Shown here: in pieces, positions 23,541 to 36,084 of the stretch | How the letters are laid out: each line of letters starts with the position of its first letter | How positions within the stretch are numbered: position 1 is the stretch's first letter | Program-made: the position numbers and the translations under genes | The notes under the pieces: model-generated | Told to the model about the DNA's origin: nothing | The model's input: only the letters and a program-made list of their open reading frames with translations | Databases searched by the model: none | Source of the DNA: Trochalopteron elliotii | Taxonomy: Eukaryota > Chordata > Aves > Passeriformes > Leiothrichidae | NCBI GenBank assembly: GCA_024734555.1 | Contig: JANPWX010000332.1 | Coordinates: forward strand, 788,916 to 852,915 | Direction: 5' to 3' | Length of the DNA stretch: 64,000 nt

Positions 23541-26439
23541 TATCCACCTACTCATTAACAGGGGGATGGCTCAGTGGTATCTGTGCATTGGATTTCTGCC
23601 TCTGGTAGATAGAAAGCATGGAACTGAGATATTGATAGGACTTATCTCCTCCAGGCAGCTGGAGTGGAATAAAAAAAAGGTAGGATTTTTTGTTCTGTGC
23701 ATGTCTGTACAGAAAACAGCCACATTTGAAATGACAGCACAATTGTATTTTAATGGGACAAATTCAGGATTAACCAGCCCTGAACAGGTGTCAACCCCCG
23801 AGTGCTCTACACTTGTCACAGCCTCTGAGCATTAATAGGAGCTGAGTTTGTTCCAGGGCTGTGGGAATCTGCTCCATCCAAGCTGTCAGTCCTGAGCAGG
23901 CTTCACCCAGTAAAACCAGTGCAGTTACTCAGCAGCTGAGTTATCCACGCCTGGGGATGGTGGGGAATTCATGAACACACCAGACTCTGTCCCCACACTC
24001 ACACAACCCAACCTGTGCTGCTCTGCAGCTCAGACACAAAAGTCTGAGCTACTCCTTTCCTCCTGCACCCTATGCTGGCACAGAGCTCAGAGCCTTGACC
24101 TAAACCAAAGGCAAAATGCATGCCCAAAATCTCAGCCCTGTATTTTTTGGCCTCCTTTGGCACACCCAGGCAGGAGGCAGGGCAGAAATCACAATCCCAC
24201 AGCACTGTTTCTGTGGTGCAGAGGAGCAGGGCCATGCTCAAATCATTTATAGAGTAAATGGGGTACAGGAACATTTGCAAGAGTCCCCATGAAGAAGAGA
24301 GGACCTGGAGAGCAGCTGTTGTGGTTGATGCTGTGAGGAGACCACTGGAAGAGCTGTATAAAAGAATTCCCTCAGAATGGAGGTTTTTAATGTCCCTCGC
24401 TCGACTTCCCTCCAATGACTCCATGCACTGAAAACATGTCGCCCTTCAACTTGAGGGAATCTTATATCATACCCTATGTTTTTTTCATTCAGAATGAATA
24501 AAATATAACATCTCTATTAATAACTGAACGACTCCAGCTTGCCTCCTTCCAAAACTTCTAGAGCATCAGTAATAGAGTAACAACACTGGCTGGTGATCAG
24601 CCTGCTCCACCCACACCCTTAAATAATGGAGCAATGATGTTGGTACAGGACTTTAAAGCTGGATTTGCCAATAGAGATAATTTCCCATCACGTGCCACGG
24701 TTGGGAGAGTGGAGCTTTGCATTTTCCTCTGCAGCCCCAGCCCTGGAGCCCAGCAGGCAGGAAGATGCTGCATTCTCTCTTCCCCTGATGCAGGGAAATG
24801 TTTGTGACAGTGGTCACTGCAGCAGCTCAGCAATCAGATCTAACTGGACACGAAGCAATGCTTGAAGCCTGTCACAGCTTATTTTTAACTCGCTGCCCTG
24901 CCCTACTTAGTCATTGTTTCTGATGCAAAGCACTTGGAATTCCATGCAAATAAAGGCAGGAAGCAAAGCACGGCCCCAGTTCAGCACCAAGACCAGCGGG
25001 CTCAGGCTCTGCAGAGGGGGATGCTCCAAGCACAGGAGCCTCCAGAGCCCCCAGGGAAAGGCTGCCCCAGCCAGCAGAGCACATCCTGAAGGCAAAAAAT
25101 GGGGCTGGACACGAAGGACCTGCTCAGTATTTTTGGAGAGATGTAAGGAAGCTGAAGAGTTTTCAGGCAGTGGCAAAAATGGGCCAGATTTGTGTTGATC
25201 GAGAAATCAGTACCATGCTGGTTGTATTGAAAGAAAACATCCACACCAGAATAGATCTGGGGTCAAAATGGCAGGGAAATAAATGTGTGGGAATGAGAAG
25301 TCACAGAACCAAGGGACTATTACAGATTTTCTGAATCATGGGGGGAATTCTGGGAGTGTTACCACCAAGCACAGTCTTTCTTAAGCAGATGACCAAAACC
25401 AGGGTTGTTAAATAGATGGTAATACCCAGGTTAGATTCCAGAAGGGAGTTTTCCTCTCTCAGTACACTCCTTATCACAGTTTCCTTATTTATTTCCTTAG
25501 TTATTTCCTTAATGGGAGACTGGGGGTTCCCTACAGCCAGGATTTCTCATTGTTTTATCTCTGAGTTGAACACAGGGATGTGTGCCAACAGATGCTCCAC
25601 TGTCCCAAGGCTCAAATTCTCATTGCAGCGAGGCTTCAGGGCAGCTCTGCTCCTCTTCTGGAACTTCTCCATCCACATTGCAACTTCTCTGCTGTGGTCA
25701 GACGTGTCTTACCTTGATGCACTGAGAGGCACCTGGCGTCACAAAATGGTAAGCTGAAGGAAGCTGAATTTTCCATTACAAAACCAAAATTCATTAAAAA
25801 CAAACAAACAAAAGATCGAATTATAAATTAGACAGTTTTTTATTTAAGATTACTAAAATTGTCAGTTCTTTCTTATCTTTCGTATATTGGAATGAGTTTT
25901 TTAAACTGCAAATTTTTCATTTCATCGTGTCAGAGGGACCCCCAGATCCTGTGACGTGTTGAATCCCTCATTACTGAAATTCCATTCAGGTTTGGTGGTT
26001 CCAAAATAGCCAAATCCAAAATCATTCATTTGTAAATAAGACCTTGCACTATCCACCATATATTTCTGCAACTATGTCTTCCTCCTCTTCCTCTTATTTA
26101 TTGTATTTAATATATATATTAAAAATATTCTAAAACTATTTAAACACTTATTCTCAGAGATTCAACTCTCTCTGATGAGTGAACAGTGATTCTGGAGGTG
26201 TTTTTTAACACAGGGGAGTCTGGCCATGTGTGGGATTTTTTAATTGATCTCTGCTCTGGTCTCACTTTGATCATTTAGGGAGAAAATCCTCCCTGGATTT
26301 TCCTTTCCATTATTTAAATTTTCACTGCACGAATTACACTCCCTGTGCTTTCACCAGGTCGTTGAATCCATCCATATTCATCCATTTACTGATAAATGAC
26401 TCGGGTTCATTCATCCCGTGTATCTCCTCCGACCTCTCA
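23541..26439. other. non-coding stretch
   Basis: No transposon or gene supported. The 141-codon minus frame 23999-24424 and the frames around 24600-25250 on both strands sit in GC-richer sequence and have no recognisable product. (CAAA)n-like sequence occurs near 25800, and an AT-rich patch with a short (AT)n near 26090-26150. Confidence 0.6.
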
Positions 26440-26660
26440 GGTCTTTAATTAAAGGATTCCCTTCCAGCCTGCACGTACAATGCAAATAAATATCTTTATG
26501 CCCGAGTCTAGCGAGCCATTCCTTTCTCATTAAAATGGAAAAACTCTCGGCTCAGGCAGGCAGTGAACAAGCTTAAGGAACTGGAACAGACCCATTACAA
26601 GGGATCAAGGGAAGGAGCACTAGCGGGACATCTGAGCTACTCGGTCATTAAATAGTTGTT
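26440..26660. other. candidate conserved non-coding element with POU octamer
   Basis: This 220-bp stretch keeps several CpGs ('gcacgtac', 'cccgagtctagcgagcc', 'ctctcggctc', 'actagcggg', 'tactcggtc') in an otherwise CpG-poor region. A perfect POU octamer ATGCAAAT sits at 26480-26487 next to 'aaatatctttatg', and 'ctttaattaaagg' (about 26442) is a palindromic homeodomain-type site. There is no repeat word and no open frame. It is the best enhancer-like candidate in the window by eye, but unproven without alignment. Confidence 0.4.
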
Positions 26661-29169
26661 AACTGCTCACAAGAGAAAGGTCCTGTGGGGTCAGGAACTG
26701 CTGCTGCATCCCCCACATCACCAACCCACTGAAATTCGAGCCGTCCTTGGGAAAATATCGACTGAACCTTCCCAGTGTCAACTCAGAGCGTTCACACCCA
26801 GCCAGAGAGGGATTTTTCTACACCAGGCTCTGCTCAGGCTCCCTGGACCAACCAGAGTGGGTCAGATCCCCTTTTCTCCATGCTGGGAACTATCTGGAGA
26901 CCAGTCCCACCATCAGAGCACTGGAGCCACAGAATCCTTGAGTCCAGTCCAGTCCAGTCCAGCTGGGAGCAAGACCAGGACTGTGCCCTCAGTCTCAGCT
27001 GCTCAAGACGTTCCTTGTAGTGCTGCACCCTCTCTGTCCCAGCAGCTCCAACAAGGACAGGAATAAACAGGAAAATGGTTAAAACCCTAAAATCCAGTCC
27101 TCACGCTCCTGATCAGGGGGTGTAACAACCACAGGAATGAACTGCTCCTCATCAGGCTGAGGGGGATGGTTTATTTTGTGTCACTACAACCACAAAAGGC
27201 CACCAAGGATGTGAAGAAAGAGGAAAGAAAATTCTGACTGTCCTGTTTAACTGTCCAGTTTGACTAGGATGGCTTCAGCAGAGTTTGTTAGTGGCCCCAC
27301 ATTCCCAGAAAATCAGTGTGTGGAACAATCACCTTGGAGTTATCATCTTGGGAAATCTTTGTGTTCTCCAGTATAAACTCAATATGATCTTCAGTATTTA
27401 TAGAAAGAGAATGAGGCAGGTTACTGGTGTGTGAAAATCTGCTACCTAATGCAAGTCTACTTTAAACTCAATACAGATGGAAATTGAGGGAGGAATTGAA
27501 TTAAATATATATATATCCTGCTAGCTTCCTTAAGTTCAATCTTTTTCATATATTTGAAAAGTTTGAAACTGAGCTGACTCTACAGAAGGTTTAGGAAAAA
27601 AACCAGCCAATATGCCAGTTTTCAAATGAAACAAATATTTGAATTAGTTCTCCTTTTTCAGAAAATATATATTTTATACTGCAAATACAACCATCTTTGT
27701 AAGTGAATAATGCATACTAAAGTTAGAAAAGAGAGAACAAAATGAAAGGAAAAAATAATGCCAAACCAAAAATGTCAGTTTGCCAGCTCCCAAAATGTTT
27801 ATTCAAATTATCCACATGGGTAATTTAATTCTCCACTAATCACCCACAAAAGAGAGAGTTACTGATGACAAGCTCTGAGTTTAATCCAATACACTGTAAT
27901 CCACTCCTTCTTGGGTTTCTTGCTCTTGATTTATACCCCACCACAACAAAGACCAGCACAGATCTGCAGAATAAATAACCAAGATGAAGCCACTGTTAAA
28001 AACCTCCCCACAATCTCATGCCACAGAAGAAAAACCCTAAAAATGAATTATCTCAGCCTTGCTACGTTCAGGGTTTTCATGGTGTGATGTCTTGGTGAAG
28101 AAAACACAGACTTAATGGCTGAAAAGTCCATCAGTTCCACAGATTATTTTTTCCATCTTGCATTGAAGCTCATTTGCTCCATTCCCAACCTCCGCCCCAG
28201 AAAAAGAACCAATTCCAGGCTGCTCAACTTCTCCACTCCTCCTTCCCTCAGGAATGCAATCACCACAGCCCAGGAAGCCAAAGCACCAGGACACAAACTT
28301 TGCTTCAAGTCCAAGATTCCTCCAAGACAAATCTCGTTTTGAGTCCTCCAAACCTTCAGTTCACCCAGAGCCACTCGTGGGACTGAAGCACCTCAGCACC
28401 ACTTGGGCTGAAACCCAAACGTGTTCCTCATGCCCTTATTGCCCACATTGCTTTTTCACAGCACTGGCAGGTTCCTGCAGTGTCTTTGCCTCTTAATTTC
28501 AAGGATAACTCGAATTATCAGTGTTTTGGGTTGTTTTTTCTCCACACGAATCACAACTTAAGTAACACCTGAAATGATGGAGGTGGCAGGATTTGAGCAC
28601 ATTGTACTGAGGAATTATTTCTCTTCTTCATCCAGAAAAATAGGGAAAGTCGATTGTTACCCCCAAATGACAAAACAAACTCTTCACAACTAATCTGTCA
28701 CTAATTTTGAAATCTCCCACTAAACTACCTGATGAAATACCAGTATAAAAATCAGGCTTTGATATAATAAATTAATGCAGTCTCAAAACATCTGGACACA
28801 AACATTTCTAGTTATTCATGACTCTCAGCATGTACGAATTCAGCAAACGGTTGGATTATATTTTAAACAGTTCTGACAAAAGGAGATTAACAGGCTGCTT
28901 TCACATAAATTCTCCAGTGGGAATATGTCATTTCTATGGAAATGCTCATTTAGTAAAACCAGAAAAAAGCAAGAATTTTTGCAGTTGAGGAAAACAAAAA
29001 CAAAACCACAAAACAAAAGAAAACCGCCAAACAATAAAAAAACCCACAAATCAAACAGAATTGTAGTGAGCAACTCATAAATGTTCACTTCTCAGCCATG
29101 AAAATCAGATCTGTGCACGGCTTGTGGAAGGGGGATGAGCTTTTCCTGAAGATCAGAAATGCTTTATTC
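26661..29169. other. non-coding stretch with small simple repeats
   Basis: Includes (AGTCC)n at 26940-26962 (about four copies), (AT)6 at 27505-27516, and a C/A low-complexity run at about 28985-29055. The 136-codon frame 26656-27066 spans the AGTCC repeat and shows no domain. No CR1 copy recognised. Confidence 0.6.
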
Positions 29170-29600
29170 ATAATTACTGATAAACTGACTGATTAATTAA
29201 GTACTAGAGAGACATATGAATTTATCTAGTGCCTGATCCAACTCCCATTTACGACTCCCATTAGTAACATTAATGTGAATTGCAATAGGTATCTCATCCA
29301 TTTCACTCTCTCCACCCATTATGCTTCAGGGAGAGCTGATTGAATGCTGCAAAGAGAGTGAGTGCATCTTGGCAAATATTAATTTGCACTTTGAAATGAA
29401 TTTACTCTGACTGCTCTAGTTTGCCAGCTGGAATACTCATCAGCACAGGAAATTTTAAGCAGAGATTGGACATCATTCAACGAAAGTAAAATTAGGATGG
29501 TATGATATTCCCCAGGAAAGCTTTTCTGCATATTTATAAATCCATTTAAATGAGAAAAATACACTCTGTGAGTATAATGTGCAGTAAGAGGAGCAGTGTT
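29170..29600. other. candidate conserved non-coding element
   Basis: About 430 bp of complex AT-rich sequence with dense TAAT/ATTA cores ('gattaattaagtac', 'cccattagtaacattaatg', 'caaatattaatttgc', the last an imperfect palindrome near 29374). It is repeat-free and lies between ordinary A-rich stretches. The texture resembles homeobox-bound enhancers. Inference only. Confidence 0.3.
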
Positions 29601-30821
29601 TTACCACCTGATATCATACGTCAGTTAAGGATCATTACAGGGTGTCACAAACCCAACCTGCTTCCAGAAATCATTCAATTAATGTAGGCAAAAACCAAAA
29701 AAAAAACCAAAAAAATCCCAGAGATTTGAGATAATCTTCTCACGCGTAGTTTGCAGCCAGAAAAAAACCAAAATTCACTGCAAATTCACTTTTCATTTCA
29801 AAGCCCCCTTAGGTAACTTGAAAACCCCAGAGGAGCCCCCCAGTGTTGAGCATGATGTGGGAAAGAAGCTGCACATCAGCTGTCGTTGGAGAAAGGTTGG
29901 AATAATAATCTCTCTGAATGGATTCACCAGCCCCACTCCCCCACAGCAACAGCCCCAAAGCTGCCCTGCCACATCAAAACTCCCACATCCTCTGTGTCTC
30001 ACTGAAAATCCAGGAATGAACTTCTAAGAGGGAATGCCTTCTGTGTTCAAATGTTGGAGAACACGGGGAAGACACATCAGGCTGCACAGTTCTGCTTTAT
30101 CTCCGTGTTCCCTGGTGCATCCCATAATCAAACACAAGGCTCAGTCCACTCCACCCCTTTGTTTCATTCCTCTGAGCACTATGTAAATAGTTTCATCTTT
30201 CATTTGTCAGGAATGAAGCAGATCTTCAGTTGACTGGAAGCAGCCTTAATCTTATTTCAATATTTCTGCGAGCCAGGAGAAAAAATTAAGGATAACTTGG
30301 GACTCTGTGTTCATAACCCAGTTTGCCAGTGGACCCAGGCAAAGTGTGTGTGTGTGCACAGCAGGGGATCCTAAAGGATAAAAAGATATCTTTCAGGGAT
30401 GATAAAAGGATGGGTTTTCATCTTCATTTTTGGAAACCTGAGAGGGACCTCTAATAAGTCTGGCACGTCTCTCCTGCTCTGCCTGCAGGCACTCACTGGC
30501 CTGGCTCTGCCTTGATCTTTTCGCTCTCCGGTGTAACTATTTTTTTTTCTTTTTAACCAGAAGGATGTGAATGAAGTGCTAAACCCTGCTGAGATCTCTT
30601 GCATCTCCTCTAAGTACCTCTAAGTACCGCTTTGCTGCAGCGATGTCAGCTGAGGTGAGGCAGGCAGAGGACTTCACAGGATCGGAGCTGTGACACGGGA
30701 TGGAAAAGGGGCAGCAGCTGATTTGCATCTTCATGTCCTGTTCTCTTAAAACACCGCAAAACAAGCACTTTAAAACAATATTTCAGCAAATTTTCCTGCT
30801 CAAACCTCAGCTGTCTTGCAG
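29601..30821. other. non-coding stretch with A-rich runs
   Basis: A-rich low-complexity runs (accaaaa type) lie at about 29690-29720 and 29760-29772, a (GT)6 run at 30344-30356 and a T-run at about 30540. No supported gene. Confidence 0.65.
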
Positions 30822-31011
30822 AGAATCACAGAATAGTTTGGGTTGGAAAGGATCTTAAAGATCATCCTGTTCCAGCCCTTCACCATGGGCAGGGACACCT
30901 TCCACCATCCCAGGTCACTCCAAGCGCTGTCCTACCTGGCCTTGGACACTTCCAGGGATGGAGAATTCCACAATTTCTCTGGGCAGCCTGTGCCAGGGCT
31001 TCATCACTTTC
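30822..31011 (-). mobile_element. CR1 LINE 3' fragment
   Basis: Minus-strand CR1 end beginning with 'agaatcacagaatagtttgg', then 'caccatgggcagggacacc', 'ttccaccatcccagg', 'cctggccttggacacttcc', 'ttctctgggcagcctgtgcc' and ending near 'ttcatcactttcag'. About 190 bp remain, so it is strongly 5'-truncated and non-coding. The tail octamer agaatcacag marks the true 3' end at 30822. Confidence 0.93.
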
Positions 31012-31720
31012 AGAGTCACCAGTCTGGCACAACCAAGTGAGTTGAGGGCCAGGACCAGTAATTAACTGGTGAGGTGGCAAACACAGGGAATGGTGGAGCT
31101 GCTTGGGTAACACTCACTCTGCAAAACAGAAAGCAAAAGTGCTCAGACAACAAACAGCTCAACTTACTGACACCTGAATCACGAGCACAGCATGAAAAAA
31201 AGATGAGACTATAAAGCCCAGTTCTTGGTATTTAAAGACTCAGAACACTGCACATTTAAATGCTTTTTATACAGGGAAGCTGGCAAATAGCTCAATGTTT
31301 CTTTTGAAGTCTTCTATTTTCTGCTTCTCAAATTTTGGACACCTCCAGACTCAGGAGAGCAGAGATGGAATTTACATGAAAATTAAAGAGCATTTCACAT
31401 GTTCAATCTGTGTCACATTTTAAACAGTTACCTTCATGAGGGTGGAGGATGTTGGATTGACAGCTCTGGAGATTGGCATCTCTATTTATAGCCCAGGAGC
31501 AGGGAAAACAAAAGGCAGGAGGAGGGCAGGCACATGCCCAGATGTCCTCTGGATTCCTCCCTTCCCTGCCTCATCCCTGCCTTGCCTGGGGAGCAGCAGA
31601 TTTGGTTTGTCCTGCTCTCCCTGCAGAGATGCCCATGGAAAAGGGGATGAGCAGGCACTGGTCAGACTGGGGCATAGTCTGTCCCTCGTGTGTTTGGGTG
31701 CTGACAGCCCAAGGGGGATC
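31012..31720. other. non-coding stretch between CR1 fragments
   Basis: Unique-looking sequence. The 152-codon plus frame 31436-31894 begins here and runs into the CR1 fragment downstream, so it is not a gene. Confidence 0.6.
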
Positions 31721-31930
31721 ATGGAGCACCCCTCCTGGGAGGAAAAGTTGGGAGAATTGGGATTGTTCAGCCTGGAGAAGCTTTGGGGTGACCTAAATGT
31801 GGCCTTCCAGTGCCTGAAGGAGCTACAGGAAAGATGGAGAGAGACTCTACAAAGGCCTGAAGGGACAGGACAAGGGGGAATGGCTTCACACTGACAGAGA
31901 GCAGGTTTAGAATGGATATTAGGAGGAAGG
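31721..31930 (+). mobile_element. CR1 LINE internal fragment, 3' tail missing
   Basis: Plus-strand CR1 words in order: 'cctcctgggaggaaaag', 'ttgttcagcctggagaagc', 'ggggtgacctaaatgtggcc', 'agtgcctgaaggagc', 'gacaggacaagggggaatgg', 'aggtttagaatggatattag'. The homology ends around 'aggaggaagg', where the downstream part of the element should follow. The copy is thus truncated at both ends. Its translated frame is an internal shadow. Confidence 0.88.
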
Positions 31931-32285
31931 ATAATTAATGATATACAGCAATTAGTGTGGGGCAGGGGTGGAGTTCAGCACAGACCAACACATTTGTCAT
32001 GAGTCCACCTGAAGCCAGGGATCAAGGGGAAATGTAAAACATTTCTCAAGGCTGACCCAGCACAGCCTGCAGTGATTCCATCTCTACAGCCACATTTTTG
32101 GGAAGGAAACCTTGCCTGCTTTCAAGACTGTGAGAGGCTGATTCGATTGTCAGCTGTGCTTGAATATCTTAACATCTCATTTTGGAGAGGCTCTTGCCTT
32201 ATTTTTAAACTCTTTTTAAATTCCAAGAACAGGCAATAACACCTCAATTTAAAGCACAGCCATCCTTTCTTTTTATTTACAAATT
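31931..32285. other. non-coding stretch between opposed CR1 fragments
   Basis: Unassigned sequence separating a plus-strand CR1 piece from a minus-strand one. It could contain decayed CR1, but no word is diagnostic. Confidence 0.55.
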
Positions 32286-32493
32286 GAATCATAGAATGGT
32301 TTGGGTTGGAAGGGATCTTAAAGAACATCATGTTCCAGCTCTTCACCATGGTCAGGGACACCTTCCACTATCCCAGGTTTCTCCAAGCCCTGTTCAACCT
32401 GCCCATGGACATTTCCAGACATGGGGAATTCACATCTTCTCTGGGAAATCTGTGCCGGTGTCTTATAGTGACAAATTTCTTCTTAATATAGAA
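32286..32493 (-). mobile_element. CR1 LINE 3' fragment
   Basis: Begins with 'gaatcatagaatggtttggg' and continues with 'ccatggtcagggacacc', 'ttccactatcccaggtttc', 'ttctctgggaaatctgtgcc' and 'aaatttcttcttaatat'. It is about 208 bp, minus orientation, with the complete tail and missing 5' part. It has internal losses relative to other copies, for example in the segment after 'cccatggacatttcc'. Confidence 0.93.
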
Positions 32494-35400
32494 TGTAGAA
32501 TTAAAGAGTCACTTCACTAGCAGAGATAAAGGCTTTACTAAAGCAACTGAAGCAAGGTAATAAACTAAAAAGGCCTGGGGCAGTGACTGACATAAATTGG
32601 TTAAAGACCAGACGGGGGTCATTAAACCAGAGATTATTCAGGCAAGAGATCTGAAGGATCTTGAAAAAGAGTTAATGACAATGTCAGTAAAATTGCTGAA
32701 ACTGGAAATTGTACACAAGAGCTGGAACTTTCTTTTGAAGGGCAGGACTTTGATTACAGGAATTTTCATAATAGAGTTTGAATTTGATTACAAAAAAGTT
32801 CATTGAAAATATAGAAAAAGAGAAAATAATAAAACTACCAGAAAAACAAGAAGAATTACAAATTAAACACAAAAGCTATTTGTTGGAGAATGTTGCTTAT
32901 TTAGTCCAGTGAAGTTACCTGGCTAATGAATGAAAGGGAGAAAATAGGTGATAAGGGAATCTGGGGTTTCCTTGAAGAACGTCCATCAAAAAAATGTTAT
33001 TAATAAAAGAAAATATTTTGAGATGCAAGGTGACAACACCAGTTGAAAACTGGTGAAGAAGCCAGTTCTTCAGCACAGAAGTGAGAAGAATTTATCTCAG
33101 CAAACCTGGAATCAGACTCGAAGGAAGGCAAAGAGCCAACACTGGTAATTCACATCTCCCACAAAATGGTGACATCAGCTGAAGCACCTTGGAAACCTGC
33201 AGGGTAAATTTAAATTTGGAAAACACAAGTGACTGGCCACTGGTTTTGCAGAGCTCCAAATGTCACCAGGGATCAGCCATAACACCCTGTGAGATCCATG
33301 CATGCCTTTATCCAAAGAATTGGTCACACCCTTCCCTGCCTCAGCCTTTGGTCACAAGCAGGGTCACTGAACCCACATTTAAAAATGTATTTTCCACAGA
33401 GATTTGTCCTGTCCCAACACCTGTGGGAAAGCTCTGGTGGCCTCTTTAGGATTTACTTTTGGGCCTTTTTAGAGCATCCTGTTTCAGAGAGGAAGAAAAG
33501 GCAAACTCTGCCATGTGGAAATCTTTCCATCTGGCCATTCCAACAGCACTTGCACAAGGCTGTGGAGGGACAGGAGGAGAAGAGGGAAGAGGAAATCTCC
33601 CAACAAACCCAACGCCAACCATACCCCCACACTGGGAGGGAGGGGAGGTCCTCCCCAGCCTTGCAGCTCAGGTGCTGCCTCAGTAGAAGCCTGGCTGCCA
33701 AGGCAAGTGGCTTCCCAAGCAGGCAGGATAAATAAAAGGTGATCTGTCAGACTGTGCTTTCCCTCCACGGGGTTGGAAGGAAGGCTTTTAACGCTGTGCT
33801 GCAGGCAGCAGTGACTGTAACACTTGGTGAGTAAGAAGTGTAACGTTAGTGTGAAAACCGGAGCCAAAGAGGGGAACAGGAAAGAGAAAGAGAATGAGTC
33901 AGAAAAGTGATTGTGGGGGCGTATCAATATTTATAGCAAAAATCCCCAGGCTCCAACTGACTCTATCTAGTGGCACAAAATAGAATTTTTTTTTCATTAT
34001 TTTTTTCTAACACTAATCAGGAAGTCTGTTTGACAACAATAAGGACCTGTTGATTCAAACCTTGTGCTCGGCGCTGCTACACCAAGCTCTGAAGATTATT
34101 TCCTGAAACCTTTATATTTCAAAATAGAAATGTTTTTTCTAATAGCTTTCTACAGGTCAAATCCCTTCACTTTTTTACAGCCTACCATGACTGCTTGTAG
34201 TGGGTTTTACCTCTTTGCTATCCTGCAATTAAGGCAAAAGGAACCATGAAATTAGGCAGATGAGTGTGTCATTTGTCTTCCAGATTCCAAAAGTTCTTTG
34301 AATTTCAGAGTTGAAACAATTTGAGTTTGGTGAATCTGTTGCTAAGCAATTGAAGCCATCAAAGTTTAAATCTTGAATTATTATCCTTTATTGTCTGAAA
34401 ATAGGATGCAAGTGAATGGATCAAAATGTGAGCTGATGTGTTCTAGTTCCAGCTCCCAGGGGCTTCTCCCAAGTATCACCATGATCCGTGTGGCACATTT
34501 TGCAAAGAGCCAGATTTTCTTTATGTTGAGCTATCCTTTTCCAAAAAGCATTTTTTCCAAAGAGTCTTTTGAGAGGGCATTGAAGCAACTTGGATTTATG
34601 AAAGATATAAATGCACCATGGAGCATGTGAAATGCTGACAGCAGCACTCAGCTTACAGGCAGGCATTTTGATAGAGTGGAGAAAACAGGACAGATTCTCA
34701 CATCCAACCATTATCTTGTCCCACAAATGAATGGGGTTTTTTGCTTACACCCACTAATGATACACTACACTCTGATTGTGTTTGGAGCTGTGCTTTGTTT
34801 CCTAAATACTTTTAATTCTGTTTATTACCCACAGACATTTAATCACCCCTGGCTTAACTTTCAAAGCACATTATCATCACTCGTTCATGTAATCGCTTGG
34901 TTCAGGCTGGGTTTTCTGCAGGAAATTGTCCTCAGGCAGTCTGATAAGTTTGGACAGCCACTGATGGAAGCCAGTTTGGGAATTATTGATTGCTGATATT
35001 TTCATACTGTGCATATTTTTATTTCAGGTTGGTAGGGATGTGGGGTTCTGTGCTTTCTCATGTGCTCTGGAAGGATTTATACCAATAGGAATATCATTGG
35101 AAGAAGCAAAGCATATTAACACACTGCATCATCATGATTCTGGGTTGAACCAGCTGCTTAGTGGCTTTTAAATTACAGCTCTTGGTTGTAGAAATGGTTC
35201 TGGAAAATAAAATCTGAGTGCATTTTGGTTTCCTTTTAATGCTCTCAACAGTTTCAAACAGACATGCAGGAACCTTTGATGTCACATATAAAAAATGCAC
35301 AGCATCAGAGAACATTAATCTGCACAGTAATGGCACCTCTTAAGGAAATAATCTGATGAAAGTGAAACCTCTACTAGATACATTTTCCATCTGTTCACCA

Positions 35401-36084
35401 ACAGCAAGGGACACAGAACTCCTCTTCCTATAGGAATTTTTTCTTTCAGAGTTAAGAGAAATTTTCAATCGTTTTGGCAATTCCAAAATGTTTTTGGCTT
35501 CCTCCTCCTTTCTGTCTATTAAAAAATAGCAATGCACGAAGACCCCAAATTTTCTGGAACTGCAAAAGATGAGACAAAACAGAGGTTCAGAATTCGTCTT
35601 CTCAGCCACAGACCAAGGGGACTTATGTTTGCTGATTATGTGAAAATCACAAAGAATTGAGCAACAACTGAGCTGACAAAACACCCTGTGAACAAAAGCT
35701 GTAGGTCATGTACTGTTAAATCAATGGACATTTGAATATTGGACTGTGGGAAGTTCTGGAGGCAAAACCAACCAACCAAACACACTGAAAGCTGCAACTT
35801 TTCAACAGAGACTTTTCTCCCCTATCCAGGACTTTCCAAACTGTGCTGGGGGAGCAGAATTTCCTTCCACCACAATCAGCAGGTGAAGGCCAAGATCAGC
35901 ATCTTTAGGAGGGTTTTTCAGGATGCTGTTGTTTCTCTTTCCCTTCTGTGGAAGCTTCTCCCTGGCTCCCTGGCAGGTTTTAGCCCTTCCAGCCTGACCC
36001 ACAGACACTCTGAAGTGGCTCATGGATGTTAAACTGTCTCTCCTCCTTCTCAAATGGACCAGCCCCAGTTCAGTTATAAATTGT
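32494..36084. other. non-coding stretch
   Basis: 32500-33000 is unusually rich in A with lysine/glutamate-coding look on the plus strand ('gaaaaagagaaaataataaa'), possibly a decayed element of unknown type, but no domain is recognisable. 33037-33072 holds two overlapping perfect hairpins. 33450-33930 is GC-richer with shadow frames on both strands (148 and 147 codons). 34060-36080 is plain AT-leaning sequence. No gene is supported. Confidence 0.55.

Noticed and set aside
31436..31894. 152-codon plus-strand frame
   Set aside because: Its second half lies in a CR1 fragment and the first half has no recognised motif.
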